Shown here one piece after another: positions 26,968-36,129 of a DNA stretch of 64,000 bases. The stretch covers positions 372,001-436,000 of the forward strand of contig NZ_JALKBA010000001.1 of NCBI RefSeq assembly GCF_023015805.1, written 5' to 3'. This stretch comes from Cellulophaga sp. F20128 (GTDB lineage: Bacteria; Bacteroidota; Bacteroidia; Flavobacteriales; Flavobacteriaceae). The stretch's first letter is position 1. Each line of letters opens with the position of its first letter. The notes under the pieces were generated by a model that searched no databases, was not told where the DNA came from, and saw only the letters and a list, made by a program, of their open reading frames with translations. A program made the translations under genes and the position numbers.

Positions 26968-27555
26968 TTACGTAATTTGGATCTTGTACTTACCCAATAA
27001 ACCCGAAACACCTTCGGTAGAGAATTTCGCCTTTCTAAGACTATTATTTTCTGGGTCTATGGTATAATTATAGGCGGTTCTAAAGTCTGATTTCTCAATA
27101 TTAGTTCCATCAAAAATGGCATTATTCAGGTTAGAATTTTCAAAATTACTTTCCGTTAGGTTACACTCAGCAAAATCTACCTGCTCTAAATTACAACCTA
27201 TAAAATTTGTTTTTTTAATACTGAGTTTATAAAAAGAGGCTAACTGCAAGTTACAGTTGGTAAACTCAAAGGAAAGTAGAAAAGGATTACACGTCATAAA
27301 CGGAACACCCAGCATTCTACATTTTGTAAAGTTGGCTTCCTTAAATGAGGTGTCATTTACTTTAGCATTTGCAAAATCGCACTCTATAAAATTGCATTCC
27401 AAGAAGTTGATTCCATTTAAAAAAGCATCTGAAAATTTGCAGTCGGTAAACGTACAATTTTCATAATCTGCCAAAGCCAATCTATTGGTAGTAAAATCTT
27501 CTTTTATGTACTCCTTATCTAACACTATTGGGTTCATAAAAATACAGTTAGGCAT
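26968..27555 (-). CDS. Pentapeptide-repeat protein (Qnr/McbG-like)
   Basis: This soluble protein of 195 residues is largely pentapeptide repeats of the form A(D/N)(L/F)xx: CTFTDCKFSD, NFLECNFIEC, DFANAKVNDT, SFKEANFTKC, NFIGCNLEQV, DFAECNLTES, NFENSNLNNA, IFDGTNIEKS, DFRTAYNY. They should form a right-handed four-sided beta-helix of the DNA-gyrase-mimic (Qnr/MfpA) type. The layout, with a break at about residues 85-95 (GVPFMTCNP) and a short C-terminal tail, resembles chromosomal Qnr-like proteins. The start at 27555 overlaps the hemJ-like stop by eight bases; an internal ATG at 27537 is an alternative. A link to quinolone protection is only a family-level possibility. Confidence 0.82.
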   Translation of the reverse strand: MPNCIFMNPIVLDKEYIKEDFTTNRLALADYENCTFTDCKFSDAFLNGINFLECNFIECDFANAKVNDTSFKEANFTKCRMLGVPFMTCNPFLLSFEFTNCNLQLASFYKLSIKKTNFIGCNLEQVDFAECNLTESNFENSNLNNAIFDGTNIEKSDFRTAYNYTIDPENNSLRKAKFSTEGVSGLLGKYKIQIT

Positions 27556-28099
27556 TAGGGTTTTTGCTTCTAATGCTCTTGTACAGTTTTATGCCGAACA
27601 TTAAAAGTAGGGCTAGAACAAAAATACCAAGCACCCCATAAATCCAATTGAGGGAGTTTTTTAGGATGACTAAAAATACGATGGAAAACAAAATAAGGGT
27701 GGATGCCTCGTTCCATATTCGCATAAATTTAGAAGTGTATTTTATTTCATCCCTTTGAAATTGTTTAAAAATTTGATGATTTTTTAAATGATACAGCATC
27801 AAGAGCACTACAAAGCCAAGTTTTAGGTGCATCCAAGGCATTTTCAAAAAAGAGGGATTGATAACGAGCAACCATACAGCAAACAAAGTTGCTAAAATAG
27901 CAGAAGGCCATGTAATAATATACCACAGCCGCTTCGTCATTAATTTTAACTGTGTTGAAAGGATTTCTTTGTCTGGGGAAGGCTTATCGTTAGCTTCTAT
28001 ATGATAGATAAACAGCCTAGGAATATAAAACAAGCCAGCAAACCACGTAATTACAAAAATTAGGTGAAGGGCTTTTATGTATAAATTATACTCTGTCAT
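27548..28099 (-). CDS. hemJ: Protoporphyrinogen oxidase HemJ-like membrane protein (CopD superfamily)
   Basis: This 183-residue inner-membrane protein has four to five helices. Helix 1 carries the conserved His12 in IKALHLIFVITWFAGLFYIPRLFIYH. A later helix carries WMHLKLGFVVLLMLYH with conserved Lys and His residues seen in HemJ. HemJ oxidises protoporphyrinogen IX to protoporphyrin IX, the step just before iron insertion. The gene begins ten bases after hemH on the same strand, which strongly supports this role over a copper-resistance function. The oxidase name is partly from context. Confidence 0.82.
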   Translation of the reverse strand: MTEYNLYIKALHLIFVITWFAGLFYIPRLFIYHIEANDKPSPDKEILSTQLKLMTKRLWYIITWPSAILATLFAVWLLVINPSFLKMPWMHLKLGFVVLLMLYHLKNHQIFKQFQRDEIKYTSKFMRIWNEASTLILFSIVFLVILKNSLNWIYGVLGIFVLALLLMFGIKLYKSIRSKNPNA

Positions 28100-28108
28100 T
28101 TTTTGATA

Positions 28109-29140
28109 TTATAAAGGCAAAACGCCTTCTTTTTCCCAAGTATTTACCCATTTTGCCATTACAGCCACCCATTTATCACTATCATTTAAGCAAGGAATAT
28201 GCTTGTAATCATCTCCACCGGCAGAAGTAAACTGATGTTTACCTTCCATAGCAATTTCTTCTAATGTTTCTAGACAATCGGCTACAAAAGCAGGGGTAAT
28301 CACAGCCAAGCGTTTTTTTCCTTCTTTAGCCAAGCGTTCAAACTCAAAATCTGTATAGGGTTTTAACCAAGGGTCATTTGGTAAACGAGACTGAAAAGAG
28401 AGACTAACCTTATCATCGGAAAGTCCTAACATGGCTTTCACCCTTTTGGTAGTTTCATAACACTGATGACGGTAACAACTATTGTGTGCTACTGAATTTG
28501 TACTACAACAATTACCATCTATTTTACAGTGAAACTTGGTGGGATCAGATTTCCGGATGTGTCTTTCTGGAATACCGTGATATGAAAATAAAATATGATC
28601 ATAATCAAAGTCTTTTAAACCTTCTGCTATGCTTTCTGAAAGCACCTTTATATAATCATCATTTTTATAAAATGCTTGTAGTGTGGTAATTTTTAGTTCT
28701 GGAAAATGCTTTTCCTGTTCCTCCATCGTTTTTACCACAACGGTTTCAAAGGAAGACATTGCGTATTGCGGATAAAGCGGCACTAAAAGCACCTCATCCA
28801 CACCTTGGTTCTTTAATTCTTGTAAGGCATTTTTTATGGTCATGCTACCATAACGCATTCCTAAAGCCACTGGCATTGTTGTTTTTTGTTTTACTTTATT
28901 CGCAAAACGTTCCGATATTACAACCAATGGAGAACCTTCTTCCCACCATATTTTTTGATAGGCTTCTGCCGATTTTTTTGGACGGGTTTGTAAAATGATA
29001 CCTCGCACTATAATGTTACGCAGCCATTTAGGAACATCAATTACCCTTTCATCCATTAAAAATTCATCCAAATAAGGCTTTACATCTTTTGGTGTTGGAC
29101 TATCCGGCGATCCTAGGTTAACTAATAAAACTCCCTTCAC
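28109..29140 (-). CDS. hemH: Ferrochelatase
   Basis: This is the last enzyme of heme synthesis, inserting Fe2+ into protoporphyrin IX. It has 343 residues from a GTG start at 29138-29140 (MKGVLLVNLGSPDSPTPKDVKPYL). The longer frame from 29182 begins upstream of the predicted transcription start and lacks homologue-like sequence. Active-site motif FSYHGIPERH (His ligand), the Cys-containing KIDGNCC segment, SFQSRLPNDPWLKPYTD and the late PAFVADCLETLEEI identify the family. It leads a minus-strand run followed by the hemJ-like gene. A -7 element 20 bases upstream supports the GTG. Confidence 0.95.
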   Translation of the reverse strand: MKGVLLVNLGSPDSPTPKDVKPYLDEFLMDERVIDVPKWLRNIIVRGIILQTRPKKSAEAYQKIWWEEGSPLVVISERFANKVKQKTTMPVALGMRYGSMTIKNALQELKNQGVDEVLLVPLYPQYAMSSFETVVVKTMEEQEKHFPELKITTLQAFYKNDDYIKVLSESIAEGLKDFDYDHILFSYHGIPERHIRKSDPTKFHCKIDGNCCSTNSVAHNSCYRHQCYETTKRVKAMLGLSDDKVSLSFQSRLPNDPWLKPYTDFEFERLAKEGKKRLAVITPAFVADCLETLEEIAMEGKHQFTSAGGDDYKHIPCLNDSDKWVAVMAKWVNTWEKEGVLPL

Positions 29141-29159
29141 TTTGTATAATTTTATGGTA

Positions 29160-29167
29160 CAAAAATA
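29160..29167 (-). promoter_or_regulatory. Candidate -7 element for the hemH operon
   Basis: On the minus strand this reads TATTTTTG, an exact TAnnTTTG match. Transcription would begin about 29153, between the rejected TTG start (29182) and the GTG start (29140), so it decides the hemH start. Confidence 0.5.
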
Positions 29168-29354
29168 AGGCTTGTTAGGCAACTAAAACAGGTTTCAGAT
29201 ATATTTATAATCATTCTTAAAAGCCAGCATTTTAATTGTAAAGCTCGGCCACATCCTAATTTAACGTTAATTCGGTTAAATTTTTTTATTGGCAACTTTT
29301 TTTAATGCAACTTACATAGAAATTCAAGTATCGCCTTTAACCAAATAGAAGTAT

Positions 29355-32300
29355 ATGCGTCTTTTATATTGTTCACTTTTTCTGATTCTTTCCTTTTCTT
29401 TGACTGCTCAAGAAAAAAATAGTTTGTTGTGGGAGATTTCAGGGAAGGGTTTAACTCAATCCTCATACCTCTACGGTACTATGCATGTTAGCAAAAAGAT
29501 TGCATTTCGGTTGGATGATGTTTTTTATGAATCGCTCTTGAAAAGCGATATTATTGCATTAGAATCTGACCCCGCTACTTGGTTAGAAGATGACGCTAAA
29601 GCAGCCTATGGTAGTAGGGGAAATTACATCCCTAAGGGTTTTTATGCTGGCTCTTTTGTTATAAACAACCCCAATGAACAAGAAATAGCTTCTTATTTAG
29701 CATTTGAAGACAGGGTATTAAACGGACTTTTATATAGAACTAGCGCTGCTTCTCAGGATTTTGAGGAAGAAACTTATTTGGATATGTTCATTTATCAAGC
29801 TGGACAAAAATTTAACAAACAGATTGTTGCACTAGAGGATTTAGAAGAATCTACCACCCTAGTAGGAAGAGCCAGTTTAAATGCAATGAAAGAAAAGCCC
29901 GATGATTGGTTGCAGGAAAAATTACAGCATAAAGGAATGGATTTTTTAATTCAAGACGCTTATAGGGAACGCAACATAAACCTAATAGATTCGCTAGATT
30001 CCGGAATTTATACCGGTCATTATTTAAAAAATATGTTATACCTAAGAAATCACAATATGGTGGCTCAATTGGATTCAATAATCCAAGAGAACAAGGTATT
30101 CGCTGGGATAGGAGCTGCCCATTTACCAGGTAAGAACGGTGTTTTAGAACTATTGCGTACCAAAGGATATACGGTTAAACCGCTTATTTCTAAAATTACC
30201 ACTAAATCGGAAAGGCTGAAAGAAAAAATAGAAAATACATATAAATCATATGCATATTCAACACAAAGTCCAGATGACAATGCCTTTTCAGTTTTATTAC
30301 CGAACAAATTATATGCTGTTGCAGACTACAATAACACAGGTTACATAGCACCAGACCTAGCAAATGGTAGTTATGTTATGGTGAGTCGCATACCAACCTT
30401 TTCCTATTTAAAACAAGATAAGACCTATGATTTAGACAAAATAGATGACCTATTGTTTGAAAACATTCCGGGGAAAATATTTGAAAAAATTAGAGCCGTA
30501 AAAGAAGGTGCACCCTATTTAGACATCAAAAATGTGCTAAAAAATGGCGATCAACAACGCTATCAAATATATATTACACCACTAGAGATCATCATTTTTA
30601 AAATGGGCGGCAAGGGAACTTACGTTACCCAGTATTCAGATACTATATTTAATAGTATTCAAATTAGAGAAGACCATCAGAAAAAAATTACAGTCCATTC
30701 TGGGTTTCAAGATTTTTCGGTAGAAGTACCATCCAATTATATCTTTCCAAATAAATATAGAGCTGGGGATAGGCTATTACAAGCGGTTGACACAAAAACT
30801 GGGAATTACTTTTTTCTGCGTAAAGTTACTCAAAACGATTTGCACTTTATTGAAGAAGACACCTTTGAATTAAGGCAGATACAACACCGATTTTATCAGC
30901 ACTTAAAACTTAAACCTAAAAATCAACAATACATAGATAATACACTAATTTCTAAGGCAATAATTAACGATGAATCACAAAATTCCATACATTTAAAAAC
31001 TGCATTTAAAGGAGGTGAATATTACTTACTAGGTGCTGTAACCCAAGATACATCTGCTGCAAATTCATTTTTCAATTCCTTTAAAATGCACAAAAATGTA
31101 TATTCTGAAAAATTTAAAACAGTAAAAGATACCGCTCTGTATTTTACTACAAAGACCAGCGTAAACCCACCCAAATTTTCAATAAATAATTACAGTTTTC
31201 AACAAGGCCGCCAAAAGCCCAAGGAATACAATTCCTACACAAAAACCAATATTTATAAAAATAAAAATGGAGAAACCATCAGCGTAACCCTAAACAAGGC
31301 TCATGATTATTTGATGCTTCCCAGTATAGATTCTGTGTGGTCCTTACGTAAGAAATTATATGCTCGAAATACTTTCAAGTTGCAAAATGTTAAAAATAGT
31401 GTTTCTCCGGAAGGATACGAACAACTACAGCTGGTGTTAACAGATACTGCAAGCACAAGAGGCATCCTTGTAAAAAATATTGCGAAAGATGGTTTGTTAT
31501 ACGAACTAAAGGCAGTGGTAGACACTCTCCAGAGTCCTAGTAAATTTATAACTGAATTTTATGAGAATTTTAAACCTACAGATACCGTTATTGGACGCGG
31601 GTTTTTAGAAGATAAAACAACAGATTTTTTTACCGCTTTAAAACAGAATGATAGCATCATCATTCATGGCCATCGGTTTATCTATTTTCAAGAAAAACAC
31701 TTAGATTCTTTGCAGCACTATATCGCCAATTTTAACTTTAAGGACAATCAGAAAAATATACAGGCCTATCTTATTCAGCAAATGGGCAGCATAAAAAACC
31801 CAAAGGTTGAAGCGTTTTTTAATGCCTATTATGAAGAATCTTACAATAATTCTGCAGCACAAACTAAAATCTTACAAGCGGTTTCCAGTAAAGCAGATAA
31901 AGCATCGGTGAGTATACTACTCCATTTAATGTCTAAGGACCTTCCCCTAGTATCTAACAAAACAGAAATTAATAAAATATTCAAACCCTATCTGGATAGT
32001 CTACCCTTAGCGAAACAGCTCTTCCCAAAAATTTTAGATTACAGCGCCATAGCAGAATACAAGGAACCTATTTTTTCCCTGTTGGCCAACCTAAAATTTA
32101 AGGGTTTGCTAAAAGTTAAAAGCTATAAAAAGTATAAAAATCAAATTCTAAATGATGCTAAAATTCAATTAAAACGGCATTTGGGGCAAGATGCTAAATT
32201 CACAAGGGCAAATAGCTATGTCCATGCAAAAAATACAGTTAAAAACACATTAGAAGATTATGTTGTTTTGTTATTTCCTTTCCGAAAAGAAACCGAGGTA

Positions 32301-32870
32301 CAATGGTTTTTTAATAAGCTTTTACTCAGCAAGGATCCAATGATAAAAAGCACCTATGCCGCATTATTGGCGAAATCAAATGGAATAATACCAAACGGTA
32401 TTATAGACTCTTTGGCGGCCAACCCAAGGAGTAGAAAATTACTTTTTGACAAACTTAACACCCTAAACAAACTTGCCCTATTTCCAAAAGAATACAGCAA
32501 CCAAAAATCCTTGTCAGAGTCTGCAATACATATTAAAAATACATTTAATACCAATGAGTATAGTGTTGAGTTTGTAGCCCAAAAAGATATAGAATACAAA
32601 GGCAAAAACTATAGGGGATATTTCTATAAATACACGGAAGAAAAATCATACAACCCCACCTCAAAAATGTATCTTTTAGTTTATGATACTACAAAAAAAT
32701 TAGGGGCTAAGCCATTTTACGAAAACAAGGGTCGTACCATCGAAGATATCGATTCTGATGCCGAAATGACAGCAATGGTTACTGAGGAATTTCTTTTAAA
32801 AGACAGGAAGAGAGCTGCAGTTTATCGGCCAGAAATGTACAACAATAGATTTGGGTATTATGGTTATTAA
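29355..32870 (+). CDS. Large TraB/GumN domain protein with long C-terminal region
   Basis: This exported protein of 1171 residues has a Sec signal peptide (MRLLYCSLFLILSFSLTAQ). The TraB/GumN domain is at about 20-285: SSYLYGTMHVSKKIAF near the start and VFAGIGAAHLPGKNGVLELLRTKGYTVKPL at the end. These are the two conserved GxxH motifs of a Tiki-like metal-dependent fold. The remaining roughly 880 residues are not recognised; they alternate beta-rich sections with helical stretches reminiscent of HEAT-type repeats (about 800-1050). The tail KDRKRAAVYRPEMYNNRFGYYGY is Tyr-rich. Tiki proteins are metalloproteases; activity here is inferred. It is divergent from hemH. Confidence 0.75.
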   Translation: MRLLYCSLFLILSFSLTAQEKNSLLWEISGKGLTQSSYLYGTMHVSKKIAFRLDDVFYESLLKSDIIALESDPATWLEDDAKAAYGSRGNYIPKGFYAGSFVINNPNEQEIASYLAFEDRVLNGLLYRTSAASQDFEEETYLDMFIYQAGQKFNKQIVALEDLEESTTLVGRASLNAMKEKPDDWLQEKLQHKGMDFLIQDAYRERNINLIDSLDSGIYTGHYLKNMLYLRNHNMVAQLDSIIQENKVFAGIGAAHLPGKNGVLELLRTKGYTVKPLISKITTKSERLKEKIENTYKSYAYSTQSPDDNAFSVLLPNKLYAVADYNNTGYIAPDLANGSYVMVSRIPTFSYLKQDKTYDLDKIDDLLFENIPGKIFEKIRAVKEGAPYLDIKNVLKNGDQQRYQIYITPLEIIIFKMGGKGTYVTQYSDTIFNSIQIREDHQKKITVHSGFQDFSVEVPSNYIFPNKYRAGDRLLQAVDTKTGNYFFLRKVTQNDLHFIEEDTFELRQIQHRFYQHLKLKPKNQQYIDNTLISKAIINDESQNSIHLKTAFKGGEYYLLGAVTQDTSAANSFFNSFKMHKNVYSEKFKTVKDTALYFTTKTSVNPPKFSINNYSFQQGRQKPKEYNSYTKTNIYKNKNGETISVTLNKAHDYLMLPSIDSVWSLRKKLYARNTFKLQNVKNSVSPEGYEQLQLVLTDTASTRGILVKNIAKDGLLYELKAVVDTLQSPSKFITEFYENFKPTDTVIGRGFLEDKTTDFFTALKQNDSIIIHGHRFIYFQEKHLDSLQHYIANFNFKDNQKNIQAYLIQQMGSIKNPKVEAFFNAYYEESYNNSAAQTKILQAVSSKADKASVSILLHLMSKDLPLVSNKTEINKIFKPYLDSLPLAKQLFPKILDYSAIAEYKEPIFSLLANLKFKGLLKVKSYKKYKNQILNDAKIQLKRHLGQDAKFTRANSYVHAKNTVKNTLEDYVVLLFPFRKETEVQWFFNKLLLSKDPMIKSTYAALLAKSNGIIPNGIIDSLAANPRSRKLLFDKLNTLNKLALFPKEYSNQKSLSESAIHIKNTFNTNEYSVEFVAQKDIEYKGKNYRGYFYKYTEEKSYNPTSKMYLLVYDTTKKLGAKPFYENKGRTIEDIDSDAEMTAMVTEEFLLKDRKRAAVYRPEMYNNRFGYYGY

Positions 32871-32928
32871 TTTTTTGATTCCACCTAAATCTTAAGAACC
32901 GTGTTGTGAAATTTAATTACATTTGGGT

Positions 32929-33774
32929 ATGACAAGAATTATTGTACTTATTCTAAGCTTCCTAAGTTTCACTATTTCAGTTGGACAAAACATTAGTTGT
33001 TCGCCTAAAGATGCAGCAGCCTTCTCTAAAAAGGTCACCGAAATTAACAGGCTAAATACGACTGCAAAATTTGGCGACAAGCTCACAGCCATCGGGAAAA
33101 CATTTGTGGGAATTCCCTATGTTGCAAAAACACTAGAAGTTGGTGAAAAAGAAGCTTTGGTGGTAAACCTTCACGGTTTAGATTGCACTACATTTATAGA
33201 AAATGTACTTGCTTTTGCACTTATTGATAGGGCAGATAGCACCGATTTTTATTCGTTCACCAATACCTTAGAAAAAATACGATACAGGGATGGTAAATTA
33301 AATGGCTACGGATCTCGGTTGCATTATTTCACGGAGTGGATTTCCAATAATGAGTCCAAAGGATTGGTTAAAAACATTACCCATAACATTGGAGGAAGAA
33401 CGGTTCAGAAAGATATCAATTTTATGGGGACTCATCGGAATTTGTATCCTTTTTTAACCGATGATGACAACTACACCACTATTTTAAAAACCGAAGCCGA
33501 ACTTAAAGAAAATGAATTTTGCGTTTTAGCACAAGAAGATCTTGTAGGCAATGAACATTTACTACAAACAGGTGATATTATTGCGCTTGCCACCTCAATT
33601 AACGGGCTAGATGTTACCCATACTGGTATTGCCATCCGGGAAAAAGACGGCCGTATTCACTTACTACATGCCTCCACAGGATCTATGGAAGTAGAAATCA
33701 CCAAATTGCCGCTTGCAGACTACCTTAAAAACATCAAAAGCAATATTGGGATCATAGTAGCAAGGCCGTTGTAG
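32929..33774 (+). CDS. DUF1460 family cell-wall amidase-like protein
   Basis: This exported protein of 281 residues is taken from the ATG at 32929 (MTRIIVLILSFLSFTISVGQ signal peptide), not the TTG at 32923. The DUF1460 family is NlpC/P60-like and cleaves peptidoglycan stems. The likely catalytic cysteine is in NLHGLDCTTFIENVLAFA (about residue 88). The histidine is in VTHTGIAIREKDGRIHLLHAS. Also family-typical are GSRLHYFTEW and TGDIIAL. A TACATTTG element (32918-32925) ends three bases before the ATG, which would make the message leaderless if used. The gene converges with the AraC regulator, leaving only two bases between stops. Confidence 0.87.
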   Translation: MTRIIVLILSFLSFTISVGQNISCSPKDAAAFSKKVTEINRLNTTAKFGDKLTAIGKTFVGIPYVAKTLEVGEKEALVVNLHGLDCTTFIENVLAFALIDRADSTDFYSFTNTLEKIRYRDGKLNGYGSRLHYFTEWISNNESKGLVKNITHNIGGRTVQKDINFMGTHRNLYPFLTDDDNYTTILKTEAELKENEFCVLAQEDLVGNEHLLQTGDIIALATSINGLDVTHTGIAIREKDGRIHLLHASTGSMEVEITKLPLADYLKNIKSNIGIIVARPL

Positions 33775-33776
33775 CG

Positions 33777-34667
33777 CTAGCCATTGGTTAACGACATCAC
33801 ATACTTTTTAGGGGTTGTGCCGTATTTCTTTTTAAAGGCAGCAATAAAGTGGCTAGCCGTACTGTAGCCAACCTTTAGCCCGACCTCATTGACATTATGC
33901 TGTCCGCTTTCAAGCATTTTACGTGCATAATCCATTTTATGTTCAAAAAGAAAACTGTACACAGAGTCGCCATAAATTTGTCTAAACCCTTCTTTTAACT
34001 TTTTTAAAGACAACCCAATTTCTTCAGATAATTCTGCCAAACTTGGCGGTTCTGTCATCCGGGCAATAATAATTTCTTTGGCTTTTCGGATTCGTTTAAC
34101 ATTATCTTCATCCACCAAAAAAGGACATTGCTCTACATCGGCATCTTCGCTTTTATTAAAATACAAGGCTATTAATTCATACACCTTGCCTTTTATATAC
34201 AACGCTTTTATAGAGGAGTGTAAATTGTAGTTTATAATTTGACTCAATACAATTGCAGTGGCTGGAGGCATACTTTCTTGAGAGTAGTACTTTTTATCCT
34301 TAAAGTCGGAACTTAAAAAAGGGATGTAATCTGCCTCCTTAGAAAACAAGGAATGAAATTTATGTATGGTCATCACAACAGATACCATCCAAGAATTTGG
34401 GCTAATCTCCAGGTTTAAAGGCAAATCTTTTTGAGTGTTGTACAATAACAAAGAGTTTTCTTCAGAAACCTCTAAGGCATAAGTACCTTCATTAAAAATA
34501 AACTTACCATTCCCTTTTAAACAGTAGTGAAACTGTATAAAAGAACTGTCTATTTCTCGTTCAACTTTCTGATTATCAATACTATTGTTTTGAATTTTAA
34601 GCACATAAAAACCTTCTTCTATAAGCACTTCCTCAAAAGAACCTTGAGCGGTATTTTTTGTTTCCAT
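33777..34667 (-). CDS. AraC family transcriptional regulator
   Basis: This 296-residue protein has an N-terminal sensory beta-domain (about 1-160, with FIQFHYCLKGNGKFIFNEGTY). Its C-terminal AraC/XylS DNA-binding domain (about 190-293) carries both helix-turn-helix units: PSLAELSEEIGLSLKKLKEGFRQIYG, and the signature region NVNEVGLKVGYSTASHFIAAFKKKYGTTPKKY. The layout resembles PchR-type regulators, which sense siderophores or iron status in other bacteria. The gene is divergent from hemA across a 205-base gap with an inverted repeat next to its start, so it may regulate itself and the heme genes. That link is an inference. Confidence 0.88.
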   Translation of the reverse strand: METKNTAQGSFEEVLIEEGFYVLKIQNNSIDNQKVEREIDSSFIQFHYCLKGNGKFIFNEGTYALEVSEENSLLLYNTQKDLPLNLEISPNSWMVSVVMTIHKFHSLFSKEADYIPFLSSDFKDKKYYSQESMPPATAIVLSQIINYNLHSSIKALYIKGKVYELIALYFNKSEDADVEQCPFLVDEDNVKRIRKAKEIIIARMTEPPSLAELSEEIGLSLKKLKEGFRQIYGDSVYSFLFEHKMDYARKMLESGQHNVNEVGLKVGYSTASHFIAAFKKKYGTTPKKYVMSLTNG

Positions 34668-34688
34668 TGGTAAAATAGTTAGGGTTAC

Positions 34689-34717
34689 TTTCTATTTAGA
34701 AAGGTTCTAAATAGAAA
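34689..34717. promoter_or_regulatory. Perfect inverted repeat between AraC gene and hemA
   Basis: There are 13-base arms (34689-34701 and 34705-34717) around a three-base centre. The half-site CTATTTAGA recurs alone at 34750-34758. It lies 22 bases upstream of the AraC start codon. It could be an operator or a leader hairpin. Confidence 0.55.
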
Positions 34718-34843
34718 AAACAATATCACATATATACCAGCAAATATAGCTATTTAGAGCCATTTAACACCCTTGTAAAGGTCAAAAAACGCGAAACGAC
34801 ATTTATTGTTCCTCTAGCGTTACTTTTATTGCAATGTGAAATT

Positions 34844-34851
34844 TATTTTTG
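34844..34851 (+). promoter_or_regulatory. Candidate -7 element for the hemA operon
   Basis: TATTTTTG matches TAnnTTTG exactly, 21 bases before the hemA ATG. The -33 region has no strong TTG at 19 bases, which would fit a promoter that needs an activator. Confidence 0.45.
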
Positions 34852-34872
34852 TAACCGATTGAAAAATTCCGA

Positions 34873-36129
34873 ATGAAGAATTATCATATTTCTAAACACA
34901 GCTCTTTTTACACCATAGGCCTTAATTATGAAAAGGCAAATGCCGTAGTACGAGGTAAATTTAGTTTGAATGAAAATGCGATGCAGAAACTACTTGTGGA
35001 GGCTGTTGCAGAAGACATAGATGGCTTGTTGGTGACCTCAACTTGTAACAGAACAGAACTACACGGTTTTGCAAAACACCCATTTCAGCTTATAAAACTA
35101 TTGTGCGATAACGCTCAAGGAACTGTTGAGGAATTTCAAAAAGTGGCCTATGTGTATAAAAACAATGATGCTATTAGCCATTTGTTTAAAGTAGGTACTG
35201 GCTTAGATAGTCAAATTCTAGGCGATTTTGAAATTATTAGTCAGTTGCGCCAAAGTTTTAATCGATCTAAAAAACACAACCTAGCCAACCCCTTTATTGA
35301 ACGTTTGTGCAATGCGGTTATTCAAGCTAGCAAACGTATAAAAAATGAAACAGAAATATCTAGTGGTGCCACTTCGGTAGCTTTTGCATCAGTACAGTAT
35401 ATCATCAAAAATGTCCCTAATATTTCAGAAAAGAACATCTTACTTTTTGGAACTGGGAAAATAGGTAGAAATACCTGTGAAAATTTAATCAAGCATACGC
35501 AAAACTCTCACATTACCTTAATCAATAGAACCAAAGACAAAGCAGAAAAAATTGCTGGAAAATTCAATTTGGTAGTTAAAGACTATGGCGATTTACAAAC
35601 CGAAATTAGAAATACAGATGTGTTAATCGTTGCCACTAGCGCAGCCTTACCAACCATTTCTAAAGAATTGATCCACACTAAAAAACCGCTCTTAATTCTG
35701 GATCTTTCCATTCCAAAAAATGTTGCGGAGTCTGTAGCAGATTTGGATAATGTTTCTGTAGTTCATCTGGACCATTTATCGCAAATGACGGATGAAACCT
35801 TAGAAAAAAGAAAACAATTTATTCCGCAAGCGGAAGCTATCAATGACGAGATTAAGGCAGATTTTATAAAATGGTTAGAAACCAGAAAATTTGCTCCTGT
35901 TATTAAAGCCTTAAAGAAAAAATTAAAAACAATGAAGGAAGAAGAGTTGGATTTTCATAGCAAAAAGGCGTCCAACTTTGATCCTGAACAAGCAGATATC
36001 ATATCAGACCGTATAATTCAGAAGATTACAAAGCAGTTTGCAAACCACTTAAAGGATGAAAACACGGATGCTAACAATAGTTTGGATCTCATACAAAAAG
36101 TCTTTCAATTAGAAGTGGAAACAAAATGA
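34873..36129 (+). CDS. hemA: Glutamyl-tRNA reductase
   Basis: This is the first committed enzyme of the C5 tetrapyrrole pathway, reducing glutamyl-tRNA(Glu) to glutamate-1-semialdehyde with NADPH. The 418 residues include the catalytic Cys58 in LLVTSTCNRTELHGF and LGDFEIISQLRQSF. The NADPH-binding GTGKIGRNTCENL is at about residues 196-208 after NILLF. The C-terminal dimerisation helices contain FIKWLETRKFAPVIKALKKKL. The length is normal for the family. Its stop overlaps the hemC start (ATGA). hemL, the next enzyme, is not in this window. Confidence 0.96.
   Translation: MKNYHISKHSSFYTIGLNYEKANAVVRGKFSLNENAMQKLLVEAVAEDIDGLLVTSTCNRTELHGFAKHPFQLIKLLCDNAQGTVEEFQKVAYVYKNNDAISHLFKVGTGLDSQILGDFEIISQLRQSFNRSKKHNLANPFIERLCNAVIQASKRIKNETEISSGATSVAFASVQYIIKNVPNISEKNILLFGTGKIGRNTCENLIKHTQNSHITLINRTKDKAEKIAGKFNLVVKDYGDLQTEIRNTDVLIVATSAALPTISKELIHTKKPLLILDLSIPKNVAESVADLDNVSVVHLDHLSQMTDETLEKRKQFIPQAEAINDEIKADFIKWLETRKFAPVIKALKKKLKTMKEEELDFHSKKASNFDPEQADIISDRIIQKITKQFANHLKDENTDANNSLDLIQKVFQLEVETK

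Noticed and set aside
29141-29182. Extended ferrochelatase N-terminus from a TTG
   Set aside because: It lies across the predicted -7 element; the GTG at 29140 starts the conserved KGVLLVNLG sequence.
32923-32928. TTG start for the DUF1460 gene
   Set aside because: An ATG two codons later begins a standard signal peptide, and the TTG lies inside a TAnnTTTG match.
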